DNA of 64,000 nt. Source: Bauldia sp. (GTDB lineage Bacteria; Pseudomonadota; Alphaproteobacteria; Rhizobiales; Kaistiaceae). A program made the position numbers and the translations under genes. Position 1 is the stretch's first letter; each line of letters starts with the position of its first letter. Positions 8,008 through 18,081 of the stretch are shown here, in pieces. Where the stretch lies: positions 186,001-250,000 of the forward strand of contig JAHCJZ010000003.1 in the NCBI GenBank assembly GCA_026126025.1, in the 5' to 3' direction. A model generated the notes under the pieces. The model had not been told where the DNA came from, did no database searches, and saw nothing but the letters and a program-made list of their open reading frames with translations.

Positions 8008-9462
8008 ATGTCAAGCTGGATTATCCTCGTCGACTCGCTGCGCGATTTCGAGAATGCCGCGACGCCGCACAAGGTGATTACCACCAAGGATTACCTGGCA
8101 CGTCCGCAGTTGTTTCAAGGAAGTCGGCCGCAGATTATCAATCTAGCCAGGTCGTTCGCCTACCAATCGCGGGGATACTACTGCGCGCTGCTGGCCGAGG
8201 CCCGCGGCCATCGCATGATGCCGTCGGTCGAGACGATGATCGAGCTCGGCACGCGGCAGCTCTATGCGCAGGCCCTGCCCGAGCTGGAAGACGCGCTGGC
8301 CAAGGCGATCGGCACCCTCACCGAGGAGCCGCCGGGCCGGATCGTGGTCATGTTCGGGCTCGCCGCCGACAGCCGGTTCGACCGCTTCGCGCGGCTCCTC
8401 TTCGACTGGTATCGCTGCCCGGCGCTGGAGGTGACGATCGAGAATGGCGACCGGCCGCAGATCCGCCGGCTGTCGCCGCTGTCGGTGACGCGGCTGACCG
8501 AGCAGGAGCTCCGCTTCTTCCACGACGCCATGCACCGCCACACCAGGCGGCAATGGCGCTCCAACAAGGCGCGGGCGGTCGCGCGCTATTCCTTCGCCAC
8601 GCTCTACGATCCGAAGGAGGCGATGCCGCCGTCGAGCCTCAAGACGCTGAAGCACTGGGCCAAGATCGCCGAGAAGCTCGGCGTCGAGGTGGAGCCGATC
8701 ACCAAACGCGACCTGTCGCGGCTTGCCGAGTTCGACGCGCTCTTCATCCGCGAGACGACCTCGATCGACAATCACACCTACCGCTTCGCGCGCCGCGCGG
8801 TGCAGGAGGGGATGCCGGTCATCGACGACCCGGTGTCGATGATCCGCTGCACCAACAAGATCTACATGCACGAGCTGATGAACGGGAACGGCATCCGCGT
8901 GCCGCCGACGATGACGGTCGCCAACCAGGCCGACCTCCAGCGCGCCGCCGACACGCTGAATTTCCCGATGGTGCTGAAGGTACCGGACTCGTCCTTCAGC
9001 CGCGGCGTCCGCAAGGCGGAATCGATGGCCGAGCTCCAGGAGCTCGCCAAGGCGTGGCTCGAAGACGCCGACCTCCTCCTGGCGCAGGCCTACATGCCGA
9101 CGACGTTCGACTGGCGGGTCGGCGTCCTCGGCGGCAAGCCGCTCTTCGTCGTGCAATATCTGATGGCGAAGCGCCACTGGCAGATCGTGAAGCACCAGCC
9201 CGACGGCACGGCGGTCGAGGGCGGCTTCAAATCGATGACCATCGGCGAGGCGCCGCCGGCGGTGATCGACATCGGCCTCCGCGCCGCGTCGCTGATCGGC
9301 GCCGGCCTCTACGGCGTCGACATCAAGGAGACGGCCGACGGCCTCTTCGTCGTCGAGATCAACGACAACCCCAACATCGAGCACGGCGTCGAGGACGCGT
9401 CGGAGAAGGACCAGGTCTGGGTCGAGCTGACCCGCTGGTTCATCGACCGGCTGCGGGCATGA
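8008..9462 (+). CDS. RimK-family ATP-grasp ligase with RLAN N-terminal domain
   Basis: A 484-residue protein. Residues 1-150 match the RimK-like ATP-grasp N-terminal (RLAN) domain, and the second half (about 270-484) is an ATP-grasp domain: it shows NKIYMHELMNGNGIRVPPT, FPMVLKVPDSSFSRGV, and the metal and ATP-binding end VVEINDNPNIEHG. ATP-grasp enzymes of the RimK clade form an amide bond between a carboxylate and an amino acid, typically adding residues to a protein or peptide terminus. With the neighbouring GNAT and C39 peptidase it forms a three-function peptide-modification set. The start is an ATG, and the substrate is unknown. Confidence 0.8.
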   Translation: MSSWIILVDSLRDFENAATPHKVITTKDYLARPQLFQGSRPQIINLARSFAYQSRGYYCALLAEARGHRMMPSVETMIELGTRQLYAQALPELEDALAKAIGTLTEEPPGRIVVMFGLAADSRFDRFARLLFDWYRCPALEVTIENGDRPQIRRLSPLSVTRLTEQELRFFHDAMHRHTRRQWRSNKARAVARYSFATLYDPKEAMPPSSLKTLKHWAKIAEKLGVEVEPITKRDLSRLAEFDALFIRETTSIDNHTYRFARRAVQEGMPVIDDPVSMIRCTNKIYMHELMNGNGIRVPPTMTVANQADLQRAADTLNFPMVLKVPDSSFSRGVRKAESMAELQELAKAWLEDADLLLAQAYMPTTFDWRVGVLGGKPLFVVQYLMAKRHWQIVKHQPDGTAVEGGFKSMTIGEAPPAVIDIGLRAASLIGAGLYGVDIKETADGLFVVEINDNPNIEHGVEDASEKDQVWVELTRWFIDRLRA

Positions 9463-9500
9463 CGGCCGCTCGTGCGCCGAATATCCCGATGTCCCATACT

Positions 9501-9706
9501 CACCGCTCATCCCGGCCCGCGTGCAGCGCAGCTGCATCGCGAGAGCCGGGACCCAGCGTGAAACTCGTCGCGTAGCGACGCATGTGGCGCGGCCAGCGCC
9601 ATGGCACTGGTCGTGCCTTTGGACGCGGCTTTGCCGCGAAGTCTTCCGCTGGGTCCCGGATCACGCGACGCGGCTGCGCCGCGCGCTGTCCGGGACGAGC
9701 GGTGAA
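9501..9706. repeat. Intergenic palindromic repeat (REP-like, type 1)
   Basis: The gap between the RimK-like gene and the receiver gene contains TCATCCCGGCCCGC, a matching GAGCCGGGACCCAGC arm, an inner GTCGCGTAGCGACG hairpin, GGGTCCCGGATCACGCGACGC and a closing GTCCGGGACGAGCGG. The outer arms are inverted complements, so the unit can fold into a long hairpin. Such repeats are common between genes in this group of bacteria and may end transcription of the two convergent genes. Confidence 0.7.
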
Positions 9707-9708
9707 AG

Positions 9709-10182
9709 CTAGTGGGCGAGCTCGATGGGGAGCGGGGCGGTGATGCCGATGCGGGCCTTGAGCGCGCGCAGCTCCGCGGCCCGGGCTTCGTTGTGCAGCA
9801 CGTACCAGACCTGGTGCGACAGGATCGGCCAGCTGATCGGCTTGTGGACGTAGCCGGTGGCGCCGAGCCCGAAGGCGCGCTCGGCGACCTCGTCCTCGGT
9901 GGCGGCCGACATGACGATGATCGGCAGCCGCATCAGATCGTCATTGACGCGGCAGCGCGCGATGAAGTCGTAGCCGGACAGCTCGGGCATGTTGAGGTCG
10001 ACGATCGCGAGGTCGACCACGTGCTCCTGGACGATGTTCCACGCCGTCAGGCCGTCGCCGGCGGTGTCGATGTTGTAGCCATAGGCGCTGAGCGCGGCCT
10101 GGACCATTTCACGGCTCGCCGGATCGTCGTCGGCGACGAGGAGATTGAGGGCGCGGCTCATCAGTCCTTCGCTGGTCAACAT
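9709..10182 (-). CDS. Stand-alone response-regulator receiver protein
   Basis: This 157-residue protein is a single CheY-like receiver domain with no output domain. LVADDDPASREMV supplies the acidic pocket, VDLNMPELSG the phosphoacceptor Asp62, VMSAAT the conserved Ser/Thr-side residue and YVHKPIS the Lys. A helical extension of about 25 residues follows. A GGGAGG six bases before the ATG at 10182 supports this start; ATG at 10161 is an alternative. No histidine kinase is adjacent, so the partner is unknown. Likely roles are phosphotransfer or control of a partner by direct binding. Confidence 0.85.
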   Translation of the reverse strand: MLTSEGLMSRALNLLVADDDPASREMVQAALSAYGYNIDTAGDGLTAWNIVQEHVVDLAIVDLNMPELSGYDFIARCRVNDDLMRLPIIVMSAATEDEVAERAFGLGATGYVHKPISWPILSHQVWYVLHNEARAAELRALKARIGITAPLPIELAH

Positions 10183-10335
10183 GCGGCACCTCCCAACGGT
10201 TGACCAACCCTAGGCCATCGGGGTTGCCCTTCGATTGCGTGAACCCGTAAAGATGATTCAACTTGCCGGAGAATGCGCCGACGGCAGTCGGGCCACGCCA
10301 ATTGACGGTCCGAGGTGCATCCACGCCCCTCTCTT

Positions 10336-10424
10336 CTCGTCATTCCGGCGAAGGCCGGAATCCAGGAGCCGAGAGCGCGGCGCTTGCCGCCTTCTGCACC
10401 CCGGCCTTCGCCGGGGTGACGCGG
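10336..10424. repeat. Intergenic palindromic repeat (REP-like, type 2)
   Basis: The unit runs from CGTCATTCCGGCGAAGGCCG through GGAATCCAG to ACCCCGGCCTTCGCCGGGGT. The CCGGCGAAGGCCGG core occurs twice in opposite senses and can fold as a double hairpin. Related units occur at 13990 and 23826. Confidence 0.75.
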
Positions 10425-10444
10425 AAATTGTTGCGACGCTTGAC

Positions 10445-10906
10445 CTACGGTATGTCGAGCCGCAGCAGCGGCGCCGGCCTGAACCGGGTCTCCGCGGTGC
10501 CGATGCGGCCGAAGCCGAACGCGACGTAGAACGGCAGTGCGTCGTCATTGCCGATGGTGACGACGCCGTTCGCCCCGGCCGAGCGTGCGATCTCGGTGAC
10601 ATGGGTGATGAGCGCGGTGCCGACGCCGGTCCGCCACTGCTCGGGCTCGACGAAGAGGCCCTCCAGCTCGTAGTCGCCGTCGTCGCGCGGCCGGATCACC
10701 GTGAAGCCGACGATCGCCCCACCCCGCTCGGCGACATGCACCTGCCCCGCGGCGAGGAAGGCCTCGGGCAGGCTGATCGCATCGGGATGGGCCAGGAGCG
10801 TCTCGCGATCGCCGGGATTGGCGAGCGAGGCGCGGCGCTGCAGATCCTCCAGCGTCGCGCGTTCCTCGGCCTGGCCGGTCCTGATCGAGATCGGGTTGAA
10901 CCTCAT
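10445..10906 (-). CDS. GNAT-family N-acetyltransferase
   Basis: A 153-residue single-domain acetyltransferase. [20 protein letters not shown] is motif A with the Q/R-x-x-G-x-G-type acetyl-CoA loop (W-R-T-G-V-G), and [11 protein letters not shown] is the motif B end. A preceding [17 protein letters not shown] gives the beta strands that hold the substrate. It is divergent from argB with about 105 bp between the starts, so the two may share a control region. The substrate cannot be inferred from sequence. Confidence 0.75.
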   Translation of the reverse strand: MRFNPISIRTGQAEERATLEDLQRRASLANPGDRETLLAHPDAISLPEAFLAAGQVHVAERGGAIVGFTVIRPRDDGDYELEGLFVEPEQWRTGVGTALITHVTEIARSAGANGVVTIGNDDALPFYVAFGFGRIGTAETRFRPAPLLRLDIP

Positions 10907-11010
10907 CGGCGGCGCGCATCCTCGGGGGTTGGTCCGGCCAGCGGCGGGGGCTATATCAGCATCCGCGCGGCGATAGCATCTGCCGCCATATCCGGGGAAG
11001 AGCCATCGTC

Positions 11011-11916
11011 ATGACCGCGCCGACCGTACCGGACGACGCCGATTCCGTCGCGCGGGCGCGCATCATCTCGCAGGCCCTGCCCTACATGCTGCGCTACGAC
11101 CAGAAGACGGTCGTGGTGAAATATGGCGGCTCGGCGATGGGCGACCCGGAGCTGCGCAAGGCCTTCGCCCGCGATATCACCCTCCTGGAGACCTCGGGCG
11201 TCTTCCCGGTCGTCGTCCATGGTGGCGGTCCGCAGATCGGCCGGATGCTGCAGCAGCTCGGCATCCAGTCCGAGTTCCGCAACGGGCTTCGCGTCACCGA
11301 CAAGGCCACCGTGGAGGTGGTCGAGATGGTCCTCGCCGGCTCGATCAACAAGGAGATCGTGCTCGCCATCAATGCCGAGGGCGGCAAGGCCGTCGGCCTT
11401 TGCGGCAAGGACGGCAATATGGTGTTCGCCGAGAAGCTGACGCGGCACGAGGTCGATCCAGACTCCGCGATCGAGCGCGTGATCGATCTCGGCTTCGTCG
11501 GCACGCCGAAGACCGTCAACCGCGCAGTGATCGACATGGTCGTCCATGCCGGGCTGATCCCGGTGATCGCCCCGGTGGCGCCCGGGAGCGACGGCGAGAC
11601 CTACAACGTCAACGCCGACACCTTCGCCGGCGCCATCGCCGGCGCGCTGTCGGCGGCGCGCCTTCTATTCCTCACCGACGTGCCGGGCGTCCTCGGCCGC
11701 GACGGCGCCCTGATCCGCGAGATGACGGTGAGCGAGGCGAAGAAGATGATCGGCTCCGGCGTCATCACCGGCGGCATGATTCCCAAGGTCGAGACCTGCA
11801 TCGAGGCGCTCGACCGCGGCGTCGAAGGCGTCGTCATCCTCGACGGCAAGACGCCCCATGCCGTGCTGCTGGAGCTCTTCACCGAGCACGGCGCCGGCAC
11901 GCTCATCACCCGCTGA
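11011..11916 (+). CDS. argB: Acetylglutamate kinase
   Basis: This 301-residue enzyme phosphorylates N-acetylglutamate, the second step of arginine synthesis. It has the amino-acid-kinase features: VVKYGGSAM (ATP-binding Lys and Gly loop), [13 protein letters not shown] (phosphate loop), FRNGLRVTD (substrate-binding Arg), [18 protein letters not shown] and [16 protein letters not shown], and [13 protein letters not shown]. The N-terminal extension ([19 protein letters not shown]) is the helix seen in arginine-inhibited hexameric forms, so feedback inhibition by arginine is likely. The gene leads a colinear block with the RidA, HAD-nucleotidase, dapD and dapE genes, a gene order typical of Hyphomicrobiales. 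Confidence 0.97.
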   Translation: MTAPTVPDDADSVARARIISQALPYMLRYDQKTVVVKYGGSAMGDPELRKAFARDITLLETSGVFPVVVHGGGPQIGRMLQQLGIQSEFRNGLRVTDKATVEVVEMVLAGSINKEIVLAINAEGGKAVGLCGKDGNMVFAEKLTRHEVDPDSAIERVIDLGFVGTPKTVNRAVIDMVVHAGLIPVIAPVAPGSDGETYNVNADTFAGAIAGALSAARLLFLTDVPGVLGRDGALIREMTVSEAKKMIGSGVITGGMIPKVETCIEALDRGVEGVVILDGKTPHAVLLELFTEHGAGTLITR

Positions 11917-11932
11917 CCCACACGGAACCCCA

Positions 11933-12286
11933 ATGGCCGCGACGATCACCCGCCACGAATCCTCCGCCGTCTACTCCAAGGTCGTGGAGGCGAACGGTTT
12001 CGTCTTCACCGCCGGGATCGTCGCCGCCCGGCTCGACGCCGGCGTCGCCGGCCAGACCGAGGAGATCCTCGCCGAGATCGACCGCCTGCTCGCGCTGTGC
12101 GGCACCGACAGGAGCCGCATCGTTTCCGCCACCATCTGGCTCTCCGACATCCGCCACCGCGACGCGATGAACGAGGCGTGGCAGACCTGGACCGGCGGCC
12201 GCGACATGCCGACCCGCGCCTGCATCGAGGCCAAGCTCGCGCATCCCGACATGCTGGTCGAGATCGGGGTCGTCGCCGCGAAATGA
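11933..12286 (+). CDS. RidA-family enamine/imine deaminase-like protein
   Basis: A 117-residue protein of the YjgF/YER057c/UK114 (RidA) fold. It has VVEANGFVFTAGIVA, the helix QTEEILAEIDRLLALCGTDRSRIV, SATIWLSDIRHRDAMNEAW, and the end PTRACIEAKLAHPDMLVEIG. The Arg in TRACIE corresponds to the carboxylate-binding Arg of active RidA enzymes, which hydrolyse reactive 2-aminoacrylate. The start is the ATG at 11933, 16 bp after argB. It overlaps the next gene by ATGA, so translation is probably coupled. Which subfamily it belongs to is uncertain. Confidence 0.85.
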   Translation: MAATITRHESSAVYSKVVEANGFVFTAGIVAARLDAGVAGQTEEILAEIDRLLALCGTDRSRIVSATIWLSDIRHRDAMNEAWQTWTGGRDMPTRACIEAKLAHPDMLVEIGVVAAK

Positions 12287-13038
12287 CCCGTTCCCCGGCG
12301 CCGGGCGGAGCGCACCCCCGCGGCACCGATCCCGGCGACGACCTGCGGCCGTTCCGGAGCGTCCGGGCGTGGGTGTTCGACCTCGACAACACGCTCTACC
12401 CGCTGAGCTCCAACCTCTACGCGCAGATCGAGGACCGCATCCGCGCCTTCATCGCGACCCGGCTCGGCGTCGGCGCGGAGGAGGCGGCGCACCTCCAGGT
12501 CGACTTCCACATCCGCTACGGCGCGACGCTGCGCGGGCTGATGATCGAGCACGGCGTCAGCCCGGACGAATTCCTCAGCTTCGTCCACGATGTCGACCAC
12601 AGCGTGGTCGCGCCCGACCCGGCGCTCGCCGCGGTCATCCCGCGGCTTCCGGGACGCCGCTACATCCTGACCAACGGCTCGCGCGTCCATGCCGAGCGCG
12701 TCCTGAAGCGCGTCGGCATCGAGGCGCCGTTCGACGGCATCTTCGACATCGTCTGGGCGAAGCACACGGCAAAGCCGCTCGCCGCGGTCTACGAGCAGCT
12801 CGTCGCCGAGACCGGCGCGACCGGGGACGAGGTCGCGATCTTCGAGGATCTGGCGCGAAACCTCGCAGTGCCGCGTCAGCTTGGCATGACGACGGTGATG
12901 GTGCTGCCGCCCGGCACGCGCCCGCTGTTCTACGGCCGGTGGGATCTCGAAAGCGGCGCCGACCGCGAGGCGGATTTCCTCACCGAGGACCTCGCCGGCT
13001 TCCTCCAGGCCGTGCTGGCGACGCTCGAAACGCCGTGA
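12283..13038 (+). CDS. HAD-family pyrimidine 5'-nucleotidase
   Basis: This 251-residue HAD hydrolase has motif I WVFDLDNTLYP (nucleophile and acid Asp), motif II YILTNGSRVHA, the conserved Lys in WAKHTAKPLAAVYEQ, and motif IV IFEDLARNLAVPRQLGM. The DLDNTLYP form and overall layout match the pyrimidine 5'-nucleotidase/Sdt1-type group found next to argB in many Hyphomicrobiales. The likely reaction is removal of phosphate from pyrimidine mononucleotides. The ATG overlaps the RidA stop codon. An unstructured N-terminal stretch of about 25 residues precedes the domain. Confidence 0.88.
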   Translation: MTRSPAPGGAHPRGTDPGDDLRPFRSVRAWVFDLDNTLYPLSSNLYAQIEDRIRAFIATRLGVGAEEAAHLQVDFHIRYGATLRGLMIEHGVSPDEFLSFVHDVDHSVVAPDPALAAVIPRLPGRRYILTNGSRVHAERVLKRVGIEAPFDGIFDIVWAKHTAKPLAAVYEQLVAETGATGDEVAIFEDLARNLAVPRQLGMTTVMVLPPGTRPLFYGRWDLESGADREADFLTEDLAGFLQAVLATLETP

Positions 13039-13100
13039 ACGACCGCGTTTGGCGCAGCGAGGCGGCTCCCCTATAAGGGCGCCGACAATCGGAGCGCCCC

Positions 13101-13952
13101 ATGAACCAAGCCGACATCGCCGCCCTCAAGACGACCGTCGAGGCGGCCTATGAAGACCGCACGGCGATCACCGCCGACACCAGGGGGGCGGTGCGCGATG
13201 CCGTGGACCGGGCGCTGACCCTCCTCGACGACGGCACGGTTCGGGTCGCGGAGAAGGTCGATGGCAACTGGATCGTCCATGAATGGCTGAAGAAGGCGGT
13301 CCTCCTCCATTTCCGCCTGACGCCGACGCACGTCATCGAAGGCGGTCCTGGCGGCGCGGTCTGGTACGACAAGATGGAGCAGAAGTTCGCCGGTTGGGAC
13401 GAAGCGCGCTTCGCCGCCGCGGGCTTCCGCGCGGTGCCCGGCTGCGTCGTCCGCCGCTCGGCCTATATCGCGCCCGGCGCGGTGCTCCTGCCCTGCTTCG
13501 TCAATCTCGGCGCGCATGTCGCCTCCGGCGCGATGATCGACACCTGGGCGACCGTCGGCTCCTGCGCGCAGATCGGCCGGAACGTCCACCTGTCGGGCGG
13601 CGCCGGCATCGGCGGCGTGCTGGAGCCGCTGCAGGCGGCGCCCGTGATCATCGAGGACGACTGCTTCATCGGCGCCAGAGCCGAGGTCGCCGAGGGGGTC
13701 ATCGTCGGCGAGGGCTCGGTGCTGTCGATGGGCGTCTATATCGGCGCCTCGACCAAGATCGTCGACCGCGCCACCGGCGAGGTCCATATGGGCCGCGTCC
13801 CGCCCTATTCGGTGGTGGTGTCCGGCTCGATGCCCGGCAAGCCGCTGCCCGACGGCTCGCCCGGCCCGTCGCTCTACTGCGCCGTCATCGTCAAGCGCGT
13901 CGACGAGCGCACCCGCTCCAAGACCTCCATCAACGAGTTGCTGCGCGATTAG
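13101..13952 (+). CDS. dapD: 2,3,4,5-tetrahydropyridine-2,6-dicarboxylate N-succinyltransferase
   Basis: This 283-residue enzyme transfers succinyl from succinyl-CoA to tetrahydrodipicolinate in the succinylase branch of lysine and meso-diaminopimelate synthesis. It has the helical N-terminal domain and then a left-handed beta helix of hexapeptide repeats ([52 protein letters not shown]). The end ([21 protein letters not shown]) is typical. The ATG follows GGAGCGCCCC. Its pathway partner dapE lies just downstream, beyond a palindromic repeat. Confidence 0.97.
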   Translation: MNQADIAALKTTVEAAYEDRTAITADTRGAVRDAVDRALTLLDDGTVRVAEKVDGNWIVHEWLKKAVLLHFRLTPTHVIEGGPGGAVWYDKMEQKFAGWDEARFAAAGFRAVPGCVVRRSAYIAPGAVLLPCFVNLGAHVASGAMIDTWATVGSCAQIGRNVHLSGGAGIGGVLEPLQAAPVIIEDDCFIGARAEVAEGVIVGEGSVLSMGVYIGASTKIVDRATGEVHMGRVPPYSVVVSGSMPGKPLPDGSPGPSLYCAVIVKRVDERTRSKTSINELLRD

Positions 13953-13989
13953 GACGTGAACGCAACCCGCTTCACCCAACCACCAAACC

Positions 13990-14083
13990 CTCGTCACCCC
14001 GGCGAAGGCCGGGGTCCAGGACCACACGCAGGTTCGAAGAGTGCGGCTCTCTGGATTTCGGCCTGCGCCGGAATGACGAAAAG
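13990..14083. repeat. Intergenic palindromic repeat (REP-like, type 2)
   Basis: A second copy of the unit also seen at 10336: TCGTCACCCCGGCGAAGGCC, then GGGGTCCAGG, a spacer, and TTTCGGCCTGCGCCGGAATG ending GACG. The two arms pair with themselves and with each other. It separates dapD from dapE. Confidence 0.75.
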
Positions 14084-14125
14084 AGAGGACTCGGGTTGAG
14101 TACAGACCCTGGCCGCGCGAAATCC

Positions 14126-15283
14126 ATGCCCGCCGATCCCGTCGCCATCGCTCAGGATCTGATCCGCTGCCCCTCGGTCACGCCGGCCGAAGGCGGCGCG
14201 CTCGCCTATCTTGAGCGTGTGCTCTCTGCGGCCGGCTTTCGCGTGGACCGCCCGGTCTTCTCCGAACCCGGCCAGCCGGATGTCGAGAATCTCTTCGCCA
14301 CGATCGGCAGCGGCAAGCCGCATCTCGTCTTCGCCGGCCATACCGACGTCGTGCCACCCGGCCACGCCGAGGACTGGAGCCATCCGCCCTTCGCCGCGGA
14401 GATCGCCGACGGCTGGCTCTATGGCCGCGGCGCCGCCGACATGAAGGGCGGCATCGCGGCCTTCGTCGCCGCGGCGCTCGACCGCCTCGCCGCGAATTCG
14501 CTGCCGGGCACGCTGTCCTTCCTCATCACCGGCGACGAGGAGGGGCCTGCGGTCAACGGCACGGTCAAGCTGCTGCGCTGGGCCGCGGAGCGCGGCCACC
14601 GCTTCGACGCCTGCCTCGTCGGCGAGCCGACCAACCCCGCGACGCTCGGCGACGCCATCAAGGTCGGCCGCCGCGGCAGCCTGTCGGCGACGCTGACGGT
14701 GCGCGGCAGGCAGGGCCACGCCGCCAACCCGCAATGGGCCGACAACCCGGTGCCCCGCATGGTCGCGCTGCTCGCCGCCCTCGATGCCGAAATGTTCGAC
14801 GAGGGCACCGCGGACTTCCAGCCGACGAACCTCGAGATCACCAGCGTCGATGTGGGCAATCCGGCCTTCAACGTGATCCCTGCCGCAGCGACGGCGCGGT
14901 TCAACATCCGCTTCAACGACCGCTGGACCGGCGAGACGCTGACGGCGCGGCTCCGCGCGATCCTCGACGGCGCGAGCCCGCGCGGCGCGGCGGGGTATGA
15001 GATCGTGTTCGAGCCCTTCAACAGCCCGGCCTTCCTGACCGACGCCGACCGCCTGATCGGCCCGCTCTCCGACGCCGTCGCGGCGGTCACCGGCAAGGTG
15101 CCGCAGCGCTCGACCAGCGGTGGCACCTCGGACGCGCGCTTCATCAAGGACTATTGCCCGGTCGTGGAGTTCGGTCTGGTCGGCGCCACCATCCACCAGG
15201 TGGATGAACGCGTATCGGTCGAGGATGTGCGCATGTTGACACGCATCTACCGCGGCTTCATCAACCGTTTCTTCGCCGGCTAA
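14126..15283 (+). CDS. dapE: Succinyl-diaminopimelate desuccinylase
   Basis: This 385-residue M20-family metallohydrolase releases LL-diaminopimelate from its N-succinyl form. Zinc ligands and catalytic acids are visible: [11 protein letters not shown] (His and Asp), [11 protein letters not shown] (bridging Asp), TGDEEGPA (catalytic Glu pair) and the dimerization-domain His in GRQGHAANP. The end shows [14 protein letters not shown] and [12 protein letters not shown] with the final His ligand. I use the ATG at 14126; there is no strong ribosome site, and upstream in-frame codons run into the palindromic repeat. It works directly after DapD and DapC. Confidence 0.96.
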   Translation: MPADPVAIAQDLIRCPSVTPAEGGALAYLERVLSAAGFRVDRPVFSEPGQPDVENLFATIGSGKPHLVFAGHTDVVPPGHAEDWSHPPFAAEIADGWLYGRGAADMKGGIAAFVAAALDRLAANSLPGTLSFLITGDEEGPAVNGTVKLLRWAAERGHRFDACLVGEPTNPATLGDAIKVGRRGSLSATLTVRGRQGHAANPQWADNPVPRMVALLAALDAEMFDEGTADFQPTNLEITSVDVGNPAFNVIPAAATARFNIRFNDRWTGETLTARLRAILDGASPRGAAGYEIVFEPFNSPAFLTDADRLIGPLSDAVAAVTGKVPQRSTSGGTSDARFIKDYCPVVEFGLVGATIHQVDERVSVEDVRMLTRIYRGFINRFFAG

Positions 15284-15298
15284 TTATCTGGGGCAGAC

Positions 15299-16111
15299 TC
15301 AAGGCCCTCGTCCTGAGGTCGGAGCGGGTGCCGGCCTTCGGCGGTGTGGTGACGGCGCGGCGGGCGCCGCCGGGGGATAGTCCACGCGCATCAGGTAGAG
15401 ACCATGGGGTGGCGCGAGGGGGCCGCAGCGCGTGCGGTCGCGGGCGGCGAGGGCATTGCCGACCGCGGAAGCCGGCCACGCGCCGGTGCCGACCTTGACC
15501 AGGGTGCCGACCATCGAGCGGACCTGGCTGTGGAGGAAGGACGGCGCCGAGGCGCTGAACCACACCTCGTCGCCAACGCGCTCCACGTCGAGCCGGTCGA
15601 GCGTCTTCACAGGCGATTTCGCCTGGCACTCCGCCGCGCGGAAGGTGCTGAAATCATGCCGGCCGATCAGAGCCCTGGCGCCCTCCCCCATCGCCGCGAG
15701 GTCGAGCGGGCGCGTCACGTGCCAGACGCGCATCCGGTCGAGCACCGCGGGCGCGCGGCGGTCGAGCACGCGGTAGAGGTAATGCCGCGCGACGGCGCGG
15801 AAGCGCGCGTCGAAATCGGCGGCGGCCGGCGCCGCGTCGAGGACGGCGATCGGGTGCGGCCGCAGATGCGCGTTGAGGCCGTCGCGGATGGTGTCGGTCG
15901 GAACCGCGCGCGGCAGATCGAAATGCGCGACCTGCCCATAGGCGTGGACGCCGGCGTCGGTCCGCCCCGCGCCGCGCACCGAAGCCTCCGCGCCCGTCAG
16001 CTTCAGGATCGCGGCCTCCAGCGCGCCCTGCACCGACAGGCCGTTCGCCTGGCGCTGCCAGCCCACGAAGGGCGTGCCGTCATATTCCACGGTGATGCGG
16101 TAGCGCAACAT
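15299..16111 (-). CDS. truA: tRNA pseudouridine(38-40) synthase
   Basis: The 270-residue enzyme makes pseudouridine at positions 38-40 of the tRNA anticodon arm. It shows [19 protein letters not shown] at the start, the catalytic Asp in [31 protein letters not shown], and [17 protein letters not shown] near the end. The ATG at 16111 shares one base with the uup stop (TGATG), so the genes are translationally coupled. The C-terminal 30 residues are Pro/Arg-rich and not conserved. It converges on dapE with a gap of only 15 bp. Confidence 0.96.
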   Translation of the reverse strand: MLRYRITVEYDGTPFVGWQRQANGLSVQGALEAAILKLTGAEASVRGAGRTDAGVHAYGQVAHFDLPRAVPTDTIRDGLNAHLRPHPIAVLDAAPAAADFDARFRAVARHYLYRVLDRRAPAVLDRMRVWHVTRPLDLAAMGEGARALIGRHDFSTFRAAECQAKSPVKTLDRLDVERVGDEVWFSASAPSFLHSQVRSMVGTLVKVGTGAWPASAVGNALAARDRTRCGPLAPPHGLYLMRVDYPPAAPAAPSPHRRRPAPAPTSGRGP

Positions 16112-17925
16112 CAGCCGTTCTCCAGCTCCTCGCGGAGCATTTCGAGGCGGAGCCATTCGTCCTCGGCGGCCGCAAGCGCGGCGCGCGCGGCCGCGAGAGC
16201 ATCGGAAGCATTGGCGAAGCTGGCCGGATCGCGGCCATAGAAGCCCGGATCGGCGAGGCGCGCTTCGAGGCGCGCGGCGTCCTCGCTCAGCGCGGCGATG
16301 CGGCCGGGGAGCGTTGCCAGCGCATGCTGGTCCTTGAAGGAGAGCTTCCGCGCCGCCGCCTTCGGCCGCGCCGCAGCCGGCTCCTTCGCACGCGGCGCAA
16401 CCGCCGCCTCCGCGGTCGCGCCGGGCCGCGCGCCGCGCTGCGCGATCATGTCGGAATAGCCGCCGGCATATTCCGTCCAGCGTCCGTCGCCTTCGGCGAC
16501 CAGCACCGATCCCGCGATGCGGTCGATGAAATCGCGGTCGTGGCTGATCAGGATCAGCGTGCCGTCATAGTCGGCGAGGAAATCCTGCAGGAGGTCGAGG
16601 GTCTCGAGGTCGAGATCGTTGGTCGGCTCGTCGAGCACCATGAGGTTCGACCGCCGGGCGAGCGCCCGCGCCAGCATCAGCCGCGCCCGCTCGCCGCCGG
16701 AGAGCCGCCCGACCGGCGTTCCCGCCTGCTCCGGCACGAAGAGGAAGTCGCGCATGTAGCCGATCACATGGCGCTGGCTGCTGCCGACCTGCACGGAATC
16801 CCCGCGGCCTTCGGTGAGCGTGTCGGCTAGCGAAACGTCGGGGTCGAGGCTTTCGCGGGTCTGGTCGAGCGTCACCATTTCGACATTGGCGCCGAGCCGC
16901 ACCGTGCCGGCGTCGGGCGCGAGCCGCCCGGTGAGGAGGTTCACCAGGGTGGTCTTGCCGGAGCCGTTGGGCCCGATGACGCCGAGCCGGTCGCCACGCG
17001 CGATGCGGATCGACACATCGCGGACCACCGCGCGCCCGCCATAGCTCTTGGTGATGCCGCTCGCCTCGATGACCAGCTTGCCCGAGCGCGGCCCGGCTTC
17101 AGTGGAGAGCGCGGCCTCGCCGACCGGCCCACGCGACAGCATCTGCCGGCGCTCGGCGCGCAGCGTGTGGAGCGCGCCCAGCCGGCGCATGTTGCGCTTT
17201 CGCCGCGCGCTGACGCCGTAGCGCAGCCAGTCGGCCTCGCGCGCGATCTTGCGGTCGAGCTTGTGGCCGGCGAGCTCCTCCTCCTCGAGGACCGCGTCGC
17301 GCCACGCCTCGAACGCGGCGAAGCCCTTGTCGAGACGCCGGGTGCGGCCGCGGTCGATCCACACCGTCGCCGAGGACAGCGCCTCGAGGAAACGCCGGTC
17401 GTGGCTGACGAAGACGAGCGCGCCGCGATGGGCGCGAAGCCGCTCCTCCAGCCACTCGATCGCCGGGAGGTCGAGGTGGTTGGTCGGCTCGTCGAGGAGG
17501 AGGATGTCGGGCTCCGCGGCAAGCGCCTGCACGATCGCCGCGCGCCGGAGTTCTCCGCCGGAAAGCCGCGCCGGATCCTCCTCGCCCGTCAGGCCGAGCG
17601 ACGCCAGCAGCGCATCGGCCCGGTGCGGGTCGTCGCCGGGGCCAAGGCCGGCAAGCGCGAAGGCGCGTGCGGTCGGAAACCCCGCCGGGTCGGGCTCCTG
17701 CGGCAGGTAGCGCAGCGTCGCCGACGGCTGCAGGAAGCGCGCGCCGCCATCGGCCGCCACCGCGCCGGCCGCGATCCTGAGGAGCGTGGATTTGCCCGAT
17801 CCGTTCCGCCCGATCAGGCAGATGCGGTCGCGCTGCCCGACCAGAAGGTCGGCACCTTCGAGCAGCGGCGTTCCGCCGAAGGTGAGGCGGATGTCCTGGA
17901 GCGTGAGGAGCGGCGGCTCGGCCAT
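16111..17925 (-). CDS. uup: ABC-F family ATPase, Uup type
   Basis: A 604-residue soluble protein with two ABC ATPase domains and no membrane segments. Domain 1 has [18 protein letters not shown] and [12 protein letters not shown]; domain 2 has [18 protein letters not shown] and [12 protein letters not shown], then [10 protein letters not shown]. Between them is the ABC-F linker with RKRNMRRL. The C-terminus is an Ala/Glu-rich coiled coil (last 80 residues), which marks Uup rather than EttA. Family members act on ribosomes or on branched DNA structures. The start is the ATG at 17925; the longer open frame upstream lacks support. Confidence 0.9.
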   Translation of the reverse strand: MAEPPLLTLQDIRLTFGGTPLLEGADLLVGQRDRICLIGRNGSGKSTLLRIAAGAVAADGGARFLQPSATLRYLPQEPDPAGFPTARAFALAGLGPGDDPHRADALLASLGLTGEEDPARLSGGELRRAAIVQALAAEPDILLLDEPTNHLDLPAIEWLEERLRAHRGALVFVSHDRRFLEALSSATVWIDRGRTRRLDKGFAAFEAWRDAVLEEEELAGHKLDRKIAREADWLRYGVSARRKRNMRRLGALHTLRAERRQMLSRGPVGEAALSTEAGPRSGKLVIEASGITKSYGGRAVVRDVSIRIARGDRLGVIGPNGSGKTTLVNLLTGRLAPDAGTVRLGANVEMVTLDQTRESLDPDVSLADTLTEGRGDSVQVGSSQRHVIGYMRDFLFVPEQAGTPVGRLSGGERARLMLARALARRSNLMVLDEPTNDLDLETLDLLQDFLADYDGTLILISHDRDFIDRIAGSVLVAEGDGRWTEYAGGYSDMIAQRGARPGATAEAAVAPRAKEPAAARPKAAARKLSFKDQHALATLPGRIAALSEDAARLEARLADPGFYGRDPASFANASDALAAARAALAAAEDEWLRLEMLREELENG

Positions 17926-18081
17926 GGGGAGCCGTCTAACAGCCTGTCCGCGAAAAGGGAAAGTGGCCGGGAACCGCGCCCCGGCCGCCGGCATTCCCCC
18001 CGGGCGCCCGGCGGCGGACCGCCGCGAAAGTGCTAGTGTGGGCGCGCGGCAGGATTAATCCCACCCAACCGCGAGCGCATC

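Noticed and set aside
8143-9537. Open frame of 464 codons opposite the RimK-like gene
   Set aside because: Antisense shadow; the plus strand encodes an unmistakable ATP-grasp protein.
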